NCBI RefSeq assembly: GCF_036346105.1
Contig: NZ_CP107811.1
Coordinates: 4,731,501-4,795,500 of the forward strand
Reading direction: 5' to 3'
Length of the DNA stretch: 64,000 nt
Source: Streptomyces sp. NBC_00539
GTDB lineage: Bacteria; Actinomycetota; Actinomycetes; Streptomycetales; Streptomycetaceae
Positions 29,164-36,957 of the stretch are shown one piece after another. Position numbers and translations under genes: made by a program. The number at the start of each line of letters is the position of its first letter. Positions within the stretch are counted from its first letter, which is position 1. The notes beneath the pieces are model-generated. The model was given only the letters and a program-made list of their open reading frames with translations. It was not told where the DNA came from and did no database searches.

Positions 29164-29258
29164 GCGCAGGCTCCGGTCGGCATGATCGAGGGGGGTTCAC
29201 CCCATCTTCGGCCAACCGGAGGCCACAACCCCAACGGTTTTCGCAAAGCCCGGTCAAA

Positions 29259-29270
29259 AGGAGTACTCCT
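29259..29270. promoter_or_regulatory. 12-bp palindrome AGGAGTACTCCT upstream of the ABC operon
   Basis: A perfect palindrome lies 96 bases before the ABC operon start, in the gap after the xylulokinase gene. A TTGACC hexamer follows it on the leftward strand. It may be an operator for a local regulator; no regulator gene is adjacent. Confidence 0.35.
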
Positions 29271-29283
29271 CCCGACGGGGGTC

Positions 29284-30762
29284 CTACGCCGTCCCGCCCT
29301 GGAACGCCCCGCCCTGGAACGCCCCGGGGTGGATCTGCTCGCGCGTGGCCACGTACTGCTGGCGCACCGCCTGCCACGCCGGGAACTCCTCGCCCGGCTC
29401 GAACGTCTGGGCGGCCGGGGCCGGCCAGACCGGCGGGCTGTGCGGGGCGAGCGTGCCCTGCGCCACACCGAGGGCCCACGCCGCCTGGCGCGCGGAGCCC
29501 AGCGCGGCGTAGTCGGCGGGAGCCGGCACCACGACCTGCGTGCCGAACAGCCCCGGCGCCGCGGCCTGTACGGCGGGCAGCTCGGCCGCCGCCCCCAGGA
29601 GGAACACCCGGCGGATCTCCACCCCCCGGTGCCGCAGCACGTCGAGGGCGTCGACCAGCCCGCAGAGCATGCCCTCGAACGCGGCCCGCGCCAGGTGCTC
29701 CGGCTTCATCGAGTCCCGGCGCAGACCGGAGAGGGTGCCCGCGCTGAGCGGCAGGTCCGGGGTCCGCTCCCCCTCCAAATACGGCAGGAGTACGAGGCCG
29801 TGCGCGCCCGGCGTCGACTTCAGCGCGAGTGCGCTCAGCCCCTCCAGGTCGGTGCCCAGCAACTCGGCGGTGCCGCGCAGGGCCCGTACGGCGTTGGAGG
29901 TGTTCACCACCGGCAGGTGCATGCCGCTGGCGTCGGCGAGCGAGGTGATCAGGCCGCCCGGATCGGAGACGGCGTGGGGGTGCACGGCCATCACCGACCC
30001 CGAGGCGCCCAGCGAGACCACCGCGTCGCCGGGGACCAGGCCCAGCCCGAGCGCGGCGGCCATGGTCTCCCCGGTACCGGCCGAGATCAGCAGCCCCTCG
30101 GGGGTCGTCCCGGCGGCATCGGCCGGGCCGAGCACCTCGGGCAGCAGCGCCCGGTGCCCGAGCGCCAGCTCGACCAGGTCGGGCCGGTAGGAACCGGTGG
30201 CCGGGGACCAGTAGCCGGTCCCGGAAGCGCCGCCCCGGTCGGTGGTGCGGCGCGCGGGCCGGCCGAGCAACTGCCAGACGAGCCAGTCGTGCGGGGACAT
30301 CAGTACGGCCACCCGCCGGGCCGCCTCGGGCTCGGTCCGGGCCAGCCAGGCGAGCTTCGCCAGCGGCTGCGCCGAGTGCGGCACCGAACCCACGGCCTCC
30401 GCCCAGGCCTGCCGGCCGCCCAGCGCCTCGATCAGGTCGGCCGCCGCGACCTGGCCCCGCTTGTCGTTGCCGACCAGGGCCGGCCGGACCAGGCCGCCCT
30501 GCGCGTCGAGCGGGAGCAGGCCGTGCTGCTGCGCGGAGACGCCGATGGCCTGGACCCCTTCGAGGAGCCCGTTGCCGGCGGCCTCGCCGAGCGAGAGCAG
30601 CCACGCCTGCGGGTCGGTCTCGTGCTTGTTCGCCCCGGCGGCCTCGCCGGTCGGCTGCGGATGGGGCGCGTAGCCCTGGCGCAGCACGGCCCCCGTATCG
30701 GTGTCGCAGACGACGATGCGAGTGAAGGCGGAAGAGCTGTCCAGCCCGGCGACTATCCCCAT
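29284..30762 (-). CDS. xylB: FGGY-family sugar kinase, xylulokinase-like
   Basis: This 492-residue cytoplasmic kinase is predicted to phosphorylate D-xylulose. Motifs are MGIVAGLDSSSAFTRIVV (phosphate 1), AIGVSAQQHGLLPLD (xylulokinase-type substrate loop), GGASGTGYW, ISAGTGETMAAALGLG and VSLGASGSVMA (phosphate 2), and RRVFLLGAAAELP near the C-terminus. The ATG at 30762 gives the family start. The C-terminus ends in a small PGAFQGGAFQGG duplication. No xylose isomerase or transporter lies next to it, so the sugar could also be another ketose. A strong hairpin lies upstream, separating it from the YtxH-like gene. Confidence 0.85.
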   Translation of the reverse strand: MGIVAGLDSSSAFTRIVVCDTDTGAVLRQGYAPHPQPTGEAAGANKHETDPQAWLLSLGEAAGNGLLEGVQAIGVSAQQHGLLPLDAQGGLVRPALVGNDKRGQVAAADLIEALGGRQAWAEAVGSVPHSAQPLAKLAWLARTEPEAARRVAVLMSPHDWLVWQLLGRPARRTTDRGGASGTGYWSPATGSYRPDLVELALGHRALLPEVLGPADAAGTTPEGLLISAGTGETMAAALGLGLVPGDAVVSLGASGSVMAVHPHAVSDPGGLITSLADASGMHLPVVNTSNAVRALRGTAELLGTDLEGLSALALKSTPGAHGLVLLPYLEGERTPDLPLSAGTLSGLRRDSMKPEHLARAAFEGMLCGLVDALDVLRHRGVEIRRVFLLGAAAELPAVQAAAPGLFGTQVVVPAPADYAALGSARQAAWALGVAQGTLAPHSPPVWPAPAAQTFEPGEEFPAWQAVRQQYVATREQIHPGAFQGGAFQGGTA

Positions 30763-30810
30763 GCGGAGAATTCTGCCGCACCGCGTGGCGGTCGTGACCG
30801 CCGAGTAGGC

Positions 30811-30859
30811 ACGCGAACGCCGCGGGCCCCGCAAAGTGCCGGGCCCGCGGCGTTCGCGT
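30811..30859 (-). terminator. Perfect 19-bp hairpin terminator
   Basis: Arms 30811-30829 and 30841-30859 pair perfectly around an 11-nt loop. It lies just after the leftward YtxH-like gene and before the xylulokinase start. Confidence 0.85.
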
Positions 30860-30864
30860 CACCG

Positions 30865-31167
30865 TCAGGTGTTGCTCGTACCCCACTCGTCCTCGCCGCC
30901 GGAGCCGCCCCGGCCGCGCAGCGTACGCACCCGTGACACGAGGGATTCCGGCAGCTTGTCGCCGACCTTGCCGCCCACGACGGCGAAGGCCTTGCCCGCG
31001 TAGGTGCGCCCGGCCTGCCCGGCGGTTTCGGCGGCGTTGCGCACCGCCGGGGTCTGCGCGACCTCCCGTGCGGACTTCTTCAGCTGCTCGTACCGCTCGC
31101 GCCCGGCCCGGGTCCCGAGCACGTACCCGACGGCCAGTCCGATCACGAACGTGACCTTGTACCGCAT
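30865..31167 (-). CDS. Small YtxH-like membrane protein
   Basis: The 100-residue protein starts MRYKVTFVIGLAVGYVLGTRAGRERYEQL, one membrane helix with a glycine-rich GYVLGTRAGRERY pattern, followed by an amphipathic Ala-rich region (about 30-80) and an acidic C-terminus. YtxH-like proteins are common in Gram-positive bacteria and are often stress-related, but no mechanism is known. The ATG at 31167 has AAGGGTGG 5 bases upstream; a GTG at 31176 would add three residues. It is monocistronic and ends at a strong hairpin. Confidence 0.8.
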   Translation of the reverse strand: MRYKVTFVIGLAVGYVLGTRAGRERYEQLKKSAREVAQTPAVRNAAETAGQAGRTYAGKAFAVVGGKVGDKLPESLVSRVRTLRGRGGSGGEDEWGTSNT

Positions 31168-31312
31168 GCTTGCCACCCTTCGTCGTGTGGTGCCCGGCCC
31201 ACTGCCGATACCGATTGGCGGAGCACCCCCCTGCTTGCGCTAATCTATGACTCGCAACGGGCGCTCGCCCCCCGGCAAGGCCGGAGGTGGGCTGTTCGGC
31301 GCACCGCAGCAA

Positions 31313-31385
31313 TCCCCTGTAGCTCAATTGGCAGAGCAGCCGGCTGTTAACCGGCAGGTTACTGGTTCGAGTCCAGTCGGGGGAG
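31313..31385 (+). tRNA. tRNA-Asn (GTT), copy 1
   Basis: The 73-nt cloverleaf has acceptor stem TCCCCTG/CGGGGGA, D-arm GCTC..GAGC, anticodon loop CTGTTAA (anticodon GTT) and T-arm ACTGG-TTCGAGT-CCAGT. CCA is not encoded. It is identical to copy 2, five bases downstream. Confidence 0.97.
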
Positions 31386-31390
31386 CGCGA

Positions 31391-31463
31391 TCCCCTGTAG
31401 CTCAATTGGCAGAGCAGCCGGCTGTTAACCGGCAGGTTACTGGTTCGAGTCCAGTCGGGGGAG
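31391..31463 (+). tRNA. tRNA-Asn (GTT), copy 2
   Basis: This is an exact duplicate of the preceding 73-nt tRNA, starting 5 bases after it. All stems and the GTT anticodon are preserved, so both can be functional. It is followed by an intrinsic terminator. Confidence 0.97.
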
Positions 31464-31473
31464 CACGGAAGAC

Positions 31474-31503
31474 GAGGGCCCCCGGCGGGTCCTCTTCTTT
31501 TTT
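31474..31503 (+). terminator. Intrinsic terminator with T-run after tRNA-Asn pair
   Basis: GAGGGCCC (31474-31481) pairs with GGGTCCTC (31487-31494), with one G-U pair and a 5-nt loop. TTCTTTTTT follows (31495-31503), a rare classic T-tract terminator in this genome. Confidence 0.85.
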
Positions 31504-31637
31504 GCCCCGAGCCGGAACCGGGCAGCGCTCGGCACGGTCTTCTTGGGCAGGCGAAGCCGATCATGCGAGGCAGCAGATCGTATGAGCGGCTATGCTGCGG
31601 CAGACGGCGCGCACACGTGTACGCGCCACGCCGTAGA

Positions 31638-31711
31638 GGGGCGGTAGCTCAGCCGGTTAGAGCAGCGGACTCATAATCCGTCGGCCGTGGGTTCGAGTCC
31701 CACCCGCCCCA
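31638..31711 (+). tRNA. tRNA with CAT anticodon (Met or lysidine-type Ile)
   Basis: The 74-nt cloverleaf has acceptor GGGGCGG/CCGCCCC, D-arm GCTC..GAGC, anticodon arm GCGGA-CTCATAA-TCCGT and T-arm GTGGG-TTCGAGT-CCCAC. The acceptor stem pairs at position 1-72, so it is not an initiator tRNA. Elongator Met and Ile2 share CTCATAA and I cannot separate them here. Confidence 0.93.
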
Positions 31712-31715
31712 CCGT

Positions 31716-31755
31716 GCCACAGGTCAGAAGAAACGTTCTGATCTGTGGCTTTTTT
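31716..31755 (+). terminator. Intrinsic terminator after the CAT tRNA
   Basis: A 14-bp stem (31716-31729 with 31736-31749, one G-U) and a 6-nt loop are followed by six Ts (31750-31755). It starts 5 bases after the tRNA. Confidence 0.9.
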
Positions 31756-32058
31756 CTTGCTGCCGGTCGGTCGTGGAACCGGAGACGGCCTATGGCCGGA
31801 GCACGCACGGGACTTGGCCGATCGTGTGGTCCGCACGGCCGGCCACGGTCGGCCGGCCGTTCCCGGAGGGCCGCCTGCGACTTCCCGCTCAGCGCGACCG
31901 AATCCCGTACGCCTGCGGGCCCGCTCCCGTCCGCGTGGCGATCACCAGGGGATGGGCAGACCATGGGAATGCCGGTGGGTCCGGCCGGCTTCCTCCTCGG
32001 CTCTCGCCGGGGAACGGCCTTCGGACCCAGCGGGACAACGAGGAACGGGTGATCATCC
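31756..32058. other. Gene-free region between the tRNA terminator and the amidotransferase gene
   Basis: I see no gene with convincing codon bias or ribosome site, and no repeated tRNA 3' end that would mark an integrated element. Short inverted GGCCGGCC-type runs occur around 31835-31860. The promoter of the amidotransferase gene should lie here. Confidence 0.5.
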
Positions 32059-32892
32059 ATGTGCCGATGGCTCGCTTACTCGGGGACGCCTCTCCTGCTC
32101 GACACCATCCTGTACAAGCCGGCGCACTCGCTGATCGACCAGAGCCTGCACTCCAAACTGGGTGTGGAGACCACGAACGGCGACGGGTTCGGCGTCGGGT
32201 GGTACCCGGAGAACGGCGGCACACCGGCGGTCCTGCGGGACATCGGGCCCGCCTGGAACAACCGCAACCTGCGGGAGATCGCGGACCACGTCCAATCCCC
32301 GTTGTTCTTCGCCCACATCCGGGCGTCGACCGGAACGGCGGTCCAGCAGACGAACTGCCATCCCTTCCGGCACGGCCGCTGGCTGTGGATGCACAACGGT
32401 TCCATCGCCGGTTTCCACCTCATGCGCCGGGAACTCTTCCTGCTCGTCGACCCCGCGCTGTTCAACGACATCGAGGGAACGACGGACTCCGAGATGATGT
32501 TCTACCTCGCGGTCACCTTCGGCCTGGACGAGGACCCGCCCGGCGCCGTGGCGCGGATGGCGGGGGTCGTGGAACGCATCGGGCGCGAGCAGGGTGTGGA
32601 GTTCCCCCTCCAGATGACGGTCGCCGTGACCGACGGCGAGCGCGTCTGGGCCTTCCGCTACTCCAGCAAGGGCGAATCCAGGTCACTGTTCTACAGCAGC
32701 CGGGTGGAGCCCCTGCGCAGGCTGCACCCTGACGTGACGTTCTTGCAGGACGTGTCCGACGAGACCCGCCTCATCGTGTCCGAGCCCCTCGGTGATCTGC
32801 CCGGCGCCTGGAACCAGGTGCCGGAGAGCAGCTACGGCGTCGTACAGCCGGGAGGGGACGAGCTGCTCCCCTTTGCTCCTCAAGCGGCCTGA
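32059..32892 (+). CDS. Class II glutamine amidotransferase
   Basis: The 277-residue Ntn-type hydrolase keeps the catalytic Cys2 (MCRWLAYSG) and family segments TTNGDGFGVGWYPE, LFFAHIRASTGTAVQQTNCHPF, WMHNGSIAGFH and GTTDSEMMFYLAVTFG. Relatives (YafJ/DUG3-type) hydrolyse glutamine or gamma-glutamyl compounds. No synthase domain is attached. The ATG must be used because Cys2 becomes N-terminal after Met removal. It lies 45 bases before the SHOCT gene and probably starts a three-gene rightward operon. The physiological acceptor is unknown. Confidence 0.9.
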   Translation: MCRWLAYSGTPLLLDTILYKPAHSLIDQSLHSKLGVETTNGDGFGVGWYPENGGTPAVLRDIGPAWNNRNLREIADHVQSPLFFAHIRASTGTAVQQTNCHPFRHGRWLWMHNGSIAGFHLMRRELFLLVDPALFNDIEGTTDSEMMFYLAVTFGLDEDPPGAVARMAGVVERIGREQGVEFPLQMTVAVTDGERVWAFRYSSKGESRSLFYSSRVEPLRRLHPDVTFLQDVSDETRLIVSEPLGDLPGAWNQVPESSYGVVQPGGDELLPFAPQAA

Positions 32893-32937
32893 CGCCGCGA
32901 GCGATGCCTGTGCCCGCAGTCAAAACGGAGGCGTGCC

Positions 32938-33351
32938 ATGAACGAGTCGATGCTGGACCTGGCCGTGGACTACCCGCTGCTGAACATGTTCTGGACCATG
33001 ATGATGATCTTCCTGTGGGTCCTCTGGTTCATGCTGCTCTTCCGGGTCATCGGCGACATCTTCCGCGACGACGACCTGGGAGGCTGGGGCAAGGCGGGGT
33101 GGACCGTCTTCGTCATCGTCCTTCCCTTCCTCGGTGTGTTCGTGTACCTGATCGCCCGGGGTCGCGGGATGGGCGAACGCGAGCTGGCCCGGGCCCAGCG
33201 CAGCGAGCAGGAGTTCCGCTCCTACGTACAGCAGACCGCCGGAGGTGCCAGTCAGGCGGAGGAGCTCGCTCGGCTCGCCGAGCTCAAGAACAAGGGCGAC
33301 ATCACGGCTGCCGAGTTCGAGCGGGCCAAGGCCAAGATCCTCGCGGCATAA
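32938..33351 (+). CDS. PLDc_N/SHOCT-domain membrane protein
   Basis: The 137-residue protein has two transmembrane helices (about 18-40 and 55-78) with the PLDc_N-like pattern GWGKAGWTVFVIVLPFLGVF and YLIARGRGM. A soluble C-terminal SHOCT motif follows (ELARLAELKNKGDITAAEFERAKAKIL, about 109-135). SHOCT helices are oligomerisation or partner-binding elements of unsettled function. GGAGG lies 7 bases before the ATG. It is probably cotranscribed with the amidotransferase and the GAP-family gene 46 bases downstream. Confidence 0.87.
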   Translation: MNESMLDLAVDYPLLNMFWTMMMIFLWVLWFMLLFRVIGDIFRDDDLGGWGKAGWTVFVIVLPFLGVFVYLIARGRGMGERELARAQRSEQEFRSYVQQTAGGASQAEELARLAELKNKGDITAAEFERAKAKILAA

Positions 33352-33397
33352 GGCGGACGAGCCGCCATGGTGCCCGGCATGAGCCGGATGCGTTGCC

Positions 33398-34081
33398 ATG
33401 GTGCTTGACCTGCTCGTCATCGGCCTGGTCATCACGCTCTACCCACTGCCGATCGCGGCGTTCGTCGTGGTCGTGTCCGCCCCCCGCGGGGTGCGGAAGG
33501 GGCTGGCGTTCATCCTCGCCTGGCTCGCGTGCCTGGTGGCCGTGATCGCCGTCGTGCTGCTCCTCACCGACGGGGAGCCGCCCCCGCCGCGCTCCCCGCC
33601 CTCCACCGCCGCACTCGTGGTCAAGGTGGTCCTCGGGCTCGGACTGATCGTGTACAGCGAGCGCAAGCGGCGTCGACGGCGTACGGCCGCTGCCCGCGAC
33701 GGCGCGGCGGACGAGGGGCGGCCGGTGGCGTCCAAGAGGCCGAAGACCTCCAGGATGGACCAGGTCACGGTGTGGTCCGCCGCCTCGCTCGCCGTCCTCC
33801 TCCAGCCCTGGGGCATGGTCGGCCTCGCCGCCACCACGGTGGTGGCGGCCGACCTCTCCCACGGGGAGTCGTACCTGGCGCTCCTGGGCTTCTGCGTCCT
33901 GGCCACTTCCACCCTGCTGACCATGGAGCTGTACGTGGTGTTCGCGCCGCAGCGGGCGCAGCAGGCCCTGACGGGCCTGCGCGCATGGCTGGAACTGCAC
34001 ACGGAACAGGCGATCGTCGTCACGTGCCTCCTCCTCGGCCTGTGGACCGTGGCCCGGAGCCTCTACGAACTCACCGCCTGA
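33398..34081 (+). CDS. GAP-family (Sap-like) multi-spanning membrane protein
   Basis: The 227-residue protein has about six membrane helices in two groups split by a basic loop (SERKRRRRRTAAARDG, about 86-120). The start LVIGLVITLYPLPIAAFVVVVSAPRG and WSAASLAVLLQPWGMVGLAATTVVAADLS fit the Sap/GAP family. Mycobacterial relatives help export sulfolipid or glycopeptidolipid, so lipid or envelope transport is possible. The ATG at 33398 has no strong ribosome site. It is last in the putative operon, converging with the secreted HET-C-like gene. Confidence 0.78.
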   Translation: MVLDLLVIGLVITLYPLPIAAFVVVVSAPRGVRKGLAFILAWLACLVAVIAVVLLLTDGEPPPPRSPPSTAALVVKVVLGLGLIVYSERKRRRRRTAAARDGAADEGRPVASKRPKTSRMDQVTVWSAASLAVLLQPWGMVGLAATTVVAADLSHGESYLALLGFCVLATSTLLTMELYVVFAPQRAQQALTGLRAWLELHTEQAIVVTCLLLGLWTVARSLYELTA

Positions 34082-34108
34082 ACTCCCGGGCGGTGAATTT
34101 CCGGGCGG

Positions 34109-35074
34109 TCAGGAGCAGGCGGTGGCCGGGTGGTCGTGGACGAGCGCGCAGACCATCCGTTCGCCGCGCCCGTGACCGGGGTACGCCGTGAGCAGCTCGG
34201 CCTTGAAGTCGTCCCACTGGCGGGTGATCTCGGCGGTGGCCCCGGCCGTCGCGCGGTGGAAGTTGTCGCCGGTCCTCGAACGGGCGGATGCGGGCGTGTC
34301 CTTGTTCAGGGCGCGGTTGTGGGAGACGCGGCCGTCGCAGTCGGCGGGTTTGACACCGGTGGAGTCGAAGTCGGGGTAGCAGCCGGTGGCGAGGTCCGCA
34401 GGGATGCGCTCCCGTGCCTCCCGGGTCCAGTCGGCGTCCTTCATGGCGCTGTAGCGGCGGATGTCGAGGAACGGTGCGAGGCCCGTACGCTCCAGGCCGG
34501 GCGGGTTGTCGAGGCCGATCGGGCCGGGGGCGGCCCGGTCACTCCAGTTGGAGTGGGAGTAGAAGTCCTCGATCTGGTGCCAGCCTCGGCCGAGCTGTTC
34601 GAGGACGGCACATTTGGCCCGCCCGGCCTTCTCCTCCCACGTGCAGGGGGAGGAGAGGTCGCTCTGGTCGGCGCGCACCGTGCCGTCGGCGTCGACGAGG
34701 CCGTCGGCGGCCCGTACGGCGTTCCGGAAGCGGGCCACGGAGGTACGGATGCAGGCGAGGAGCTCGGTGGTGGCCTCGTCCCGGGTGCGGGGGTAGCCGG
34801 GGGCGTGGCGGGGGGCGAGGTAGTCGGCGTTGTCGCAGTGCAGGGGGCCGACGTCGAAGTAGGGGCGGTGGTCGTTGGCGTTGACCGCCCCGTCGCGGGC
34901 GTCGGCCATCGCGGTCAGCGTGAGGGGCTCGAAGGGCAGTGCGGCCCGGGTGATGTCCTCGTGGTTGGCGCCGGTGAAGGCATGGGCGGGGCCGCCCGGC
35001 ACGGCGCTCAGGGCAGCTGCCAGGACGGCTGCGACAGCCGCGGAGCGGGCCCGTGCCGGCGGGATGACAGCCAT
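34109..35074 (-). CDS. Secreted HET-C/phospholipase C-like (CinY-type) protein
   Basis: The 321-residue protein has a signal peptide (about 1-32, cleaving after PAHA). The mature part begins FTGANHEDITRAALPF and contains GRGWHQIEDFYSHSNWSD, a His/Asp motif shared by HET-C and zinc-dependent phospholipase C-like folds. Six or more cysteines suggest disulfides. The family resembles the CinY protein near lantibiotic genes, but no lantibiotic genes occur here. Zinc-dependent hydrolysis is inference. GGAGGT sits almost against the ATG at 35074, an unusually short spacing; no better start exists before the signal peptide. Confidence 0.72.
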   Translation of the reverse strand: MAVIPPARARSAAVAAVLAAALSAVPGGPAHAFTGANHEDITRAALPFEPLTLTAMADARDGAVNANDHRPYFDVGPLHCDNADYLAPRHAPGYPRTRDEATTELLACIRTSVARFRNAVRAADGLVDADGTVRADQSDLSSPCTWEEKAGRAKCAVLEQLGRGWHQIEDFYSHSNWSDRAAPGPIGLDNPPGLERTGLAPFLDIRRYSAMKDADWTREARERIPADLATGCYPDFDSTGVKPADCDGRVSHNRALNKDTPASARSRTGDNFHRATAGATAEITRQWDDFKAELLTAYPGHGRGERMVCALVHDHPATACS

Positions 35075-35124
35075 ACCTCCATGCTGCGCGCCCCGAACGG
35101 ACCCCGCACACGCGCGGGCAGCGG

Positions 35125-36747
35125 TTACGGCTCCGTCGAGCGCGGCTGGACCGACGGGATCCGCCGGGTGAAGAAGAGGGCGATCAGCGCGGCGAAGGCC
35201 AGGACGGCGAGTGCCGCGCGAAGGCCGTCGAGCCGGGCGTCGGCGTTCGCGTCCAGCACGGCCTTGGACACTTCCCCGCTCGCGCCGGCTTGATCGAGGG
35301 CGGTCTTCAGCTGGGCGTCGGACAGGAACGGTGCGCCGCTCTGGAGCTGGACGGTCGCCCGGCTCGTGACGCTGTCGGGGACCGCCGGATTCGCCTCGAC
35401 GTTGGTCAGGAAGGAAGTGGTGAGTGCGGCGATCATGATCGATCCGGCCAGTGCCGTACCGATCGAGGCGCCGAGGTTGGTGACGGCGTTCTGCACGCCG
35501 CCGACCTCCGCGCTCTGCGCCTGCGGCACCGCGGACACGGTGACCGACCCGAGCTGGGACGCCAGCGCGCCCATGCCGAGCCCGACCAGCAGGAGGGGGA
35601 TGGTGACGACCTCCGCGCCGGCGTCCGCGTCGAGCGCGGCCATCAGGACCACCGCTCCCGCGAGCAGCGCGAGGATCCCGAGCCGCACCACGCGCCGCGG
35701 CGAGACGTCCGGGAGGAGGCGCGGGATCAGGGTCGCGGCCGCAAGCAGGCTCACCGAGAGCGGCAGGAGGCGGGCGCCGGTCTGCAGCGCCGACAGCCCC
35801 AGGGCGACGGACAGGTAGAGCGGGACGACGAAGAACACGCCCATCTGCACGAGGAACTGGAAGAAGAACATCGTCAGGCCGCCCGTGAGCTGCCTGTTCT
35901 GCAGCATGCCGGGATCGATGAGGGGATCCCGCCCCCGCTCGACGACCTTGGCCTCCCAGCGGAGGAAGAGCCGGACCAGCGCCAGACCCGCCAGCATCAG
36001 CCAGGTCGTCAGGGAGACCCCGAGCCACGCGGGGGCGTCGGGCTTCGGCTGGAACCAGCCCCACTCGTCGGACCGGAGCACGCCGTAGACGAAGATCCCG
36101 AGCCCGAGCGCGGAGAGGACGGCGCCCACGTAGTCGATGCTCCGGCGTTCACCGAGCGGGGCGTCCGCGATGCGGCGCGCGAGCACGAGGATGCCGAGCA
36201 CCACCAGGACCTCCCCGGCGAAGACCCACCGCCAGGAGAAGTACGTCGTCGCGAGACCGCCGATGAGTGGCCCGACCGCGATCGCCACGGCCCCCGCCGC
36301 CACGACGAGTCCGTAGGCGGCGGGACGGCGTTCGACGGCGAAGTTGCCGGCGACGAGCGCCACGATCGCGGGCAGGATCAGGGACGCCCCGATTCCCTCC
36401 AGGAACGACCAGCCCAGCAGCAGCACGGGCAGGTTCGGAGCGAGCGCCGTGGTGAGGGAGCCGACCCCGTAGATGCAGCAGCCGATCATGAACGAGCGTT
36501 TGCGTCCGATCAGCGCACCGGCCTTGCCGCCGGGGATCATGAACATCGCCATCACGAGGGTGTAGGCGGTGATCGCGCCCTGGATGCCCGTCACCGTGGT
36601 GCCCACGTCCTCGGCCACCGTGGCGATGGAGACGTTCATGACGGAGCTGTCGAGCGCCATCAGGAACTGACCGGACGCGAGCGTCAGCAGGACGATTCGC
36701 GACCTCGCCGACTCCGAACTCTCGGCCGTGCCTGCCTGGGATGCCAT
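35125..36747 (-). CDS. MFS multidrug exporter, DHA2 14-helix type
   Basis: The 540-residue membrane protein has FLMALDSSVMNVSIATVAED (motif D1), GGKAGALIGRKRSFMIG (motif A) and GAVAIAVGPLIGGLATTYFSWRWVF (motif C of exporters). Fourteen hydrophobic segments are followed by an extracellular loop near residue 430-470 and a basic RRIPSVQPRS end. A proton antiporter for drugs or metabolites is the likely role. It lies leftward, downstream of the YbdK gene, with a hairpin between, so it is likely independent. No regulator gene adjoins it. Confidence 0.92.
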   Translation of the reverse strand: MASQAGTAESSESARSRIVLLTLASGQFLMALDSSVMNVSIATVAEDVGTTVTGIQGAITAYTLVMAMFMIPGGKAGALIGRKRSFMIGCCIYGVGSLTTALAPNLPVLLLGWSFLEGIGASLILPAIVALVAGNFAVERRPAAYGLVVAAGAVAIAVGPLIGGLATTYFSWRWVFAGEVLVVLGILVLARRIADAPLGERRSIDYVGAVLSALGLGIFVYGVLRSDEWGWFQPKPDAPAWLGVSLTTWLMLAGLALVRLFLRWEAKVVERGRDPLIDPGMLQNRQLTGGLTMFFFQFLVQMGVFFVVPLYLSVALGLSALQTGARLLPLSVSLLAAATLIPRLLPDVSPRRVVRLGILALLAGAVVLMAALDADAGAEVVTIPLLLVGLGMGALASQLGSVTVSAVPQAQSAEVGGVQNAVTNLGASIGTALAGSIMIAALTTSFLTNVEANPAVPDSVTSRATVQLQSGAPFLSDAQLKTALDQAGASGEVSKAVLDANADARLDGLRAALAVLAFAALIALFFTRRIPSVQPRSTEP

Positions 36748-36893
36748 GGACGCATGGTTCCAGCCGCGTACGGGCCCGAAGGGGCCGACCCGCCGCGCAG
36801 TCGACCGGACGGGCGCGACGCGGGGCGGGCGCCGTGCCCCGGTCCGAGACCGCCCCGCCCGCCCGGCAGGTGCTGGGCTGCCGTCCCACTGCG

Positions 36894-36927
36894 AGCCGCA
36901 GGTGCAGGACCTGGTGCACCTGCGGCT
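36894..36927 (-). terminator. Hairpin terminator after the YbdK gene
   Basis: A perfect 13-bp stem (36894-36906 with 36915-36927) closes an 8-nt loop, 31 bases past the leftward YbdK-family stop. Confidence 0.8.
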
Positions 36928-36957
36928 TCGGTGTTCCCCGGGGCACGGGGTGCCCGG

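Noticed and set aside
31638-32058. Integrated element at the CAT tRNA
   Set aside because: No integrase gene, no second copy of the tRNA 3' end, and downstream genes look like ordinary chromosome.
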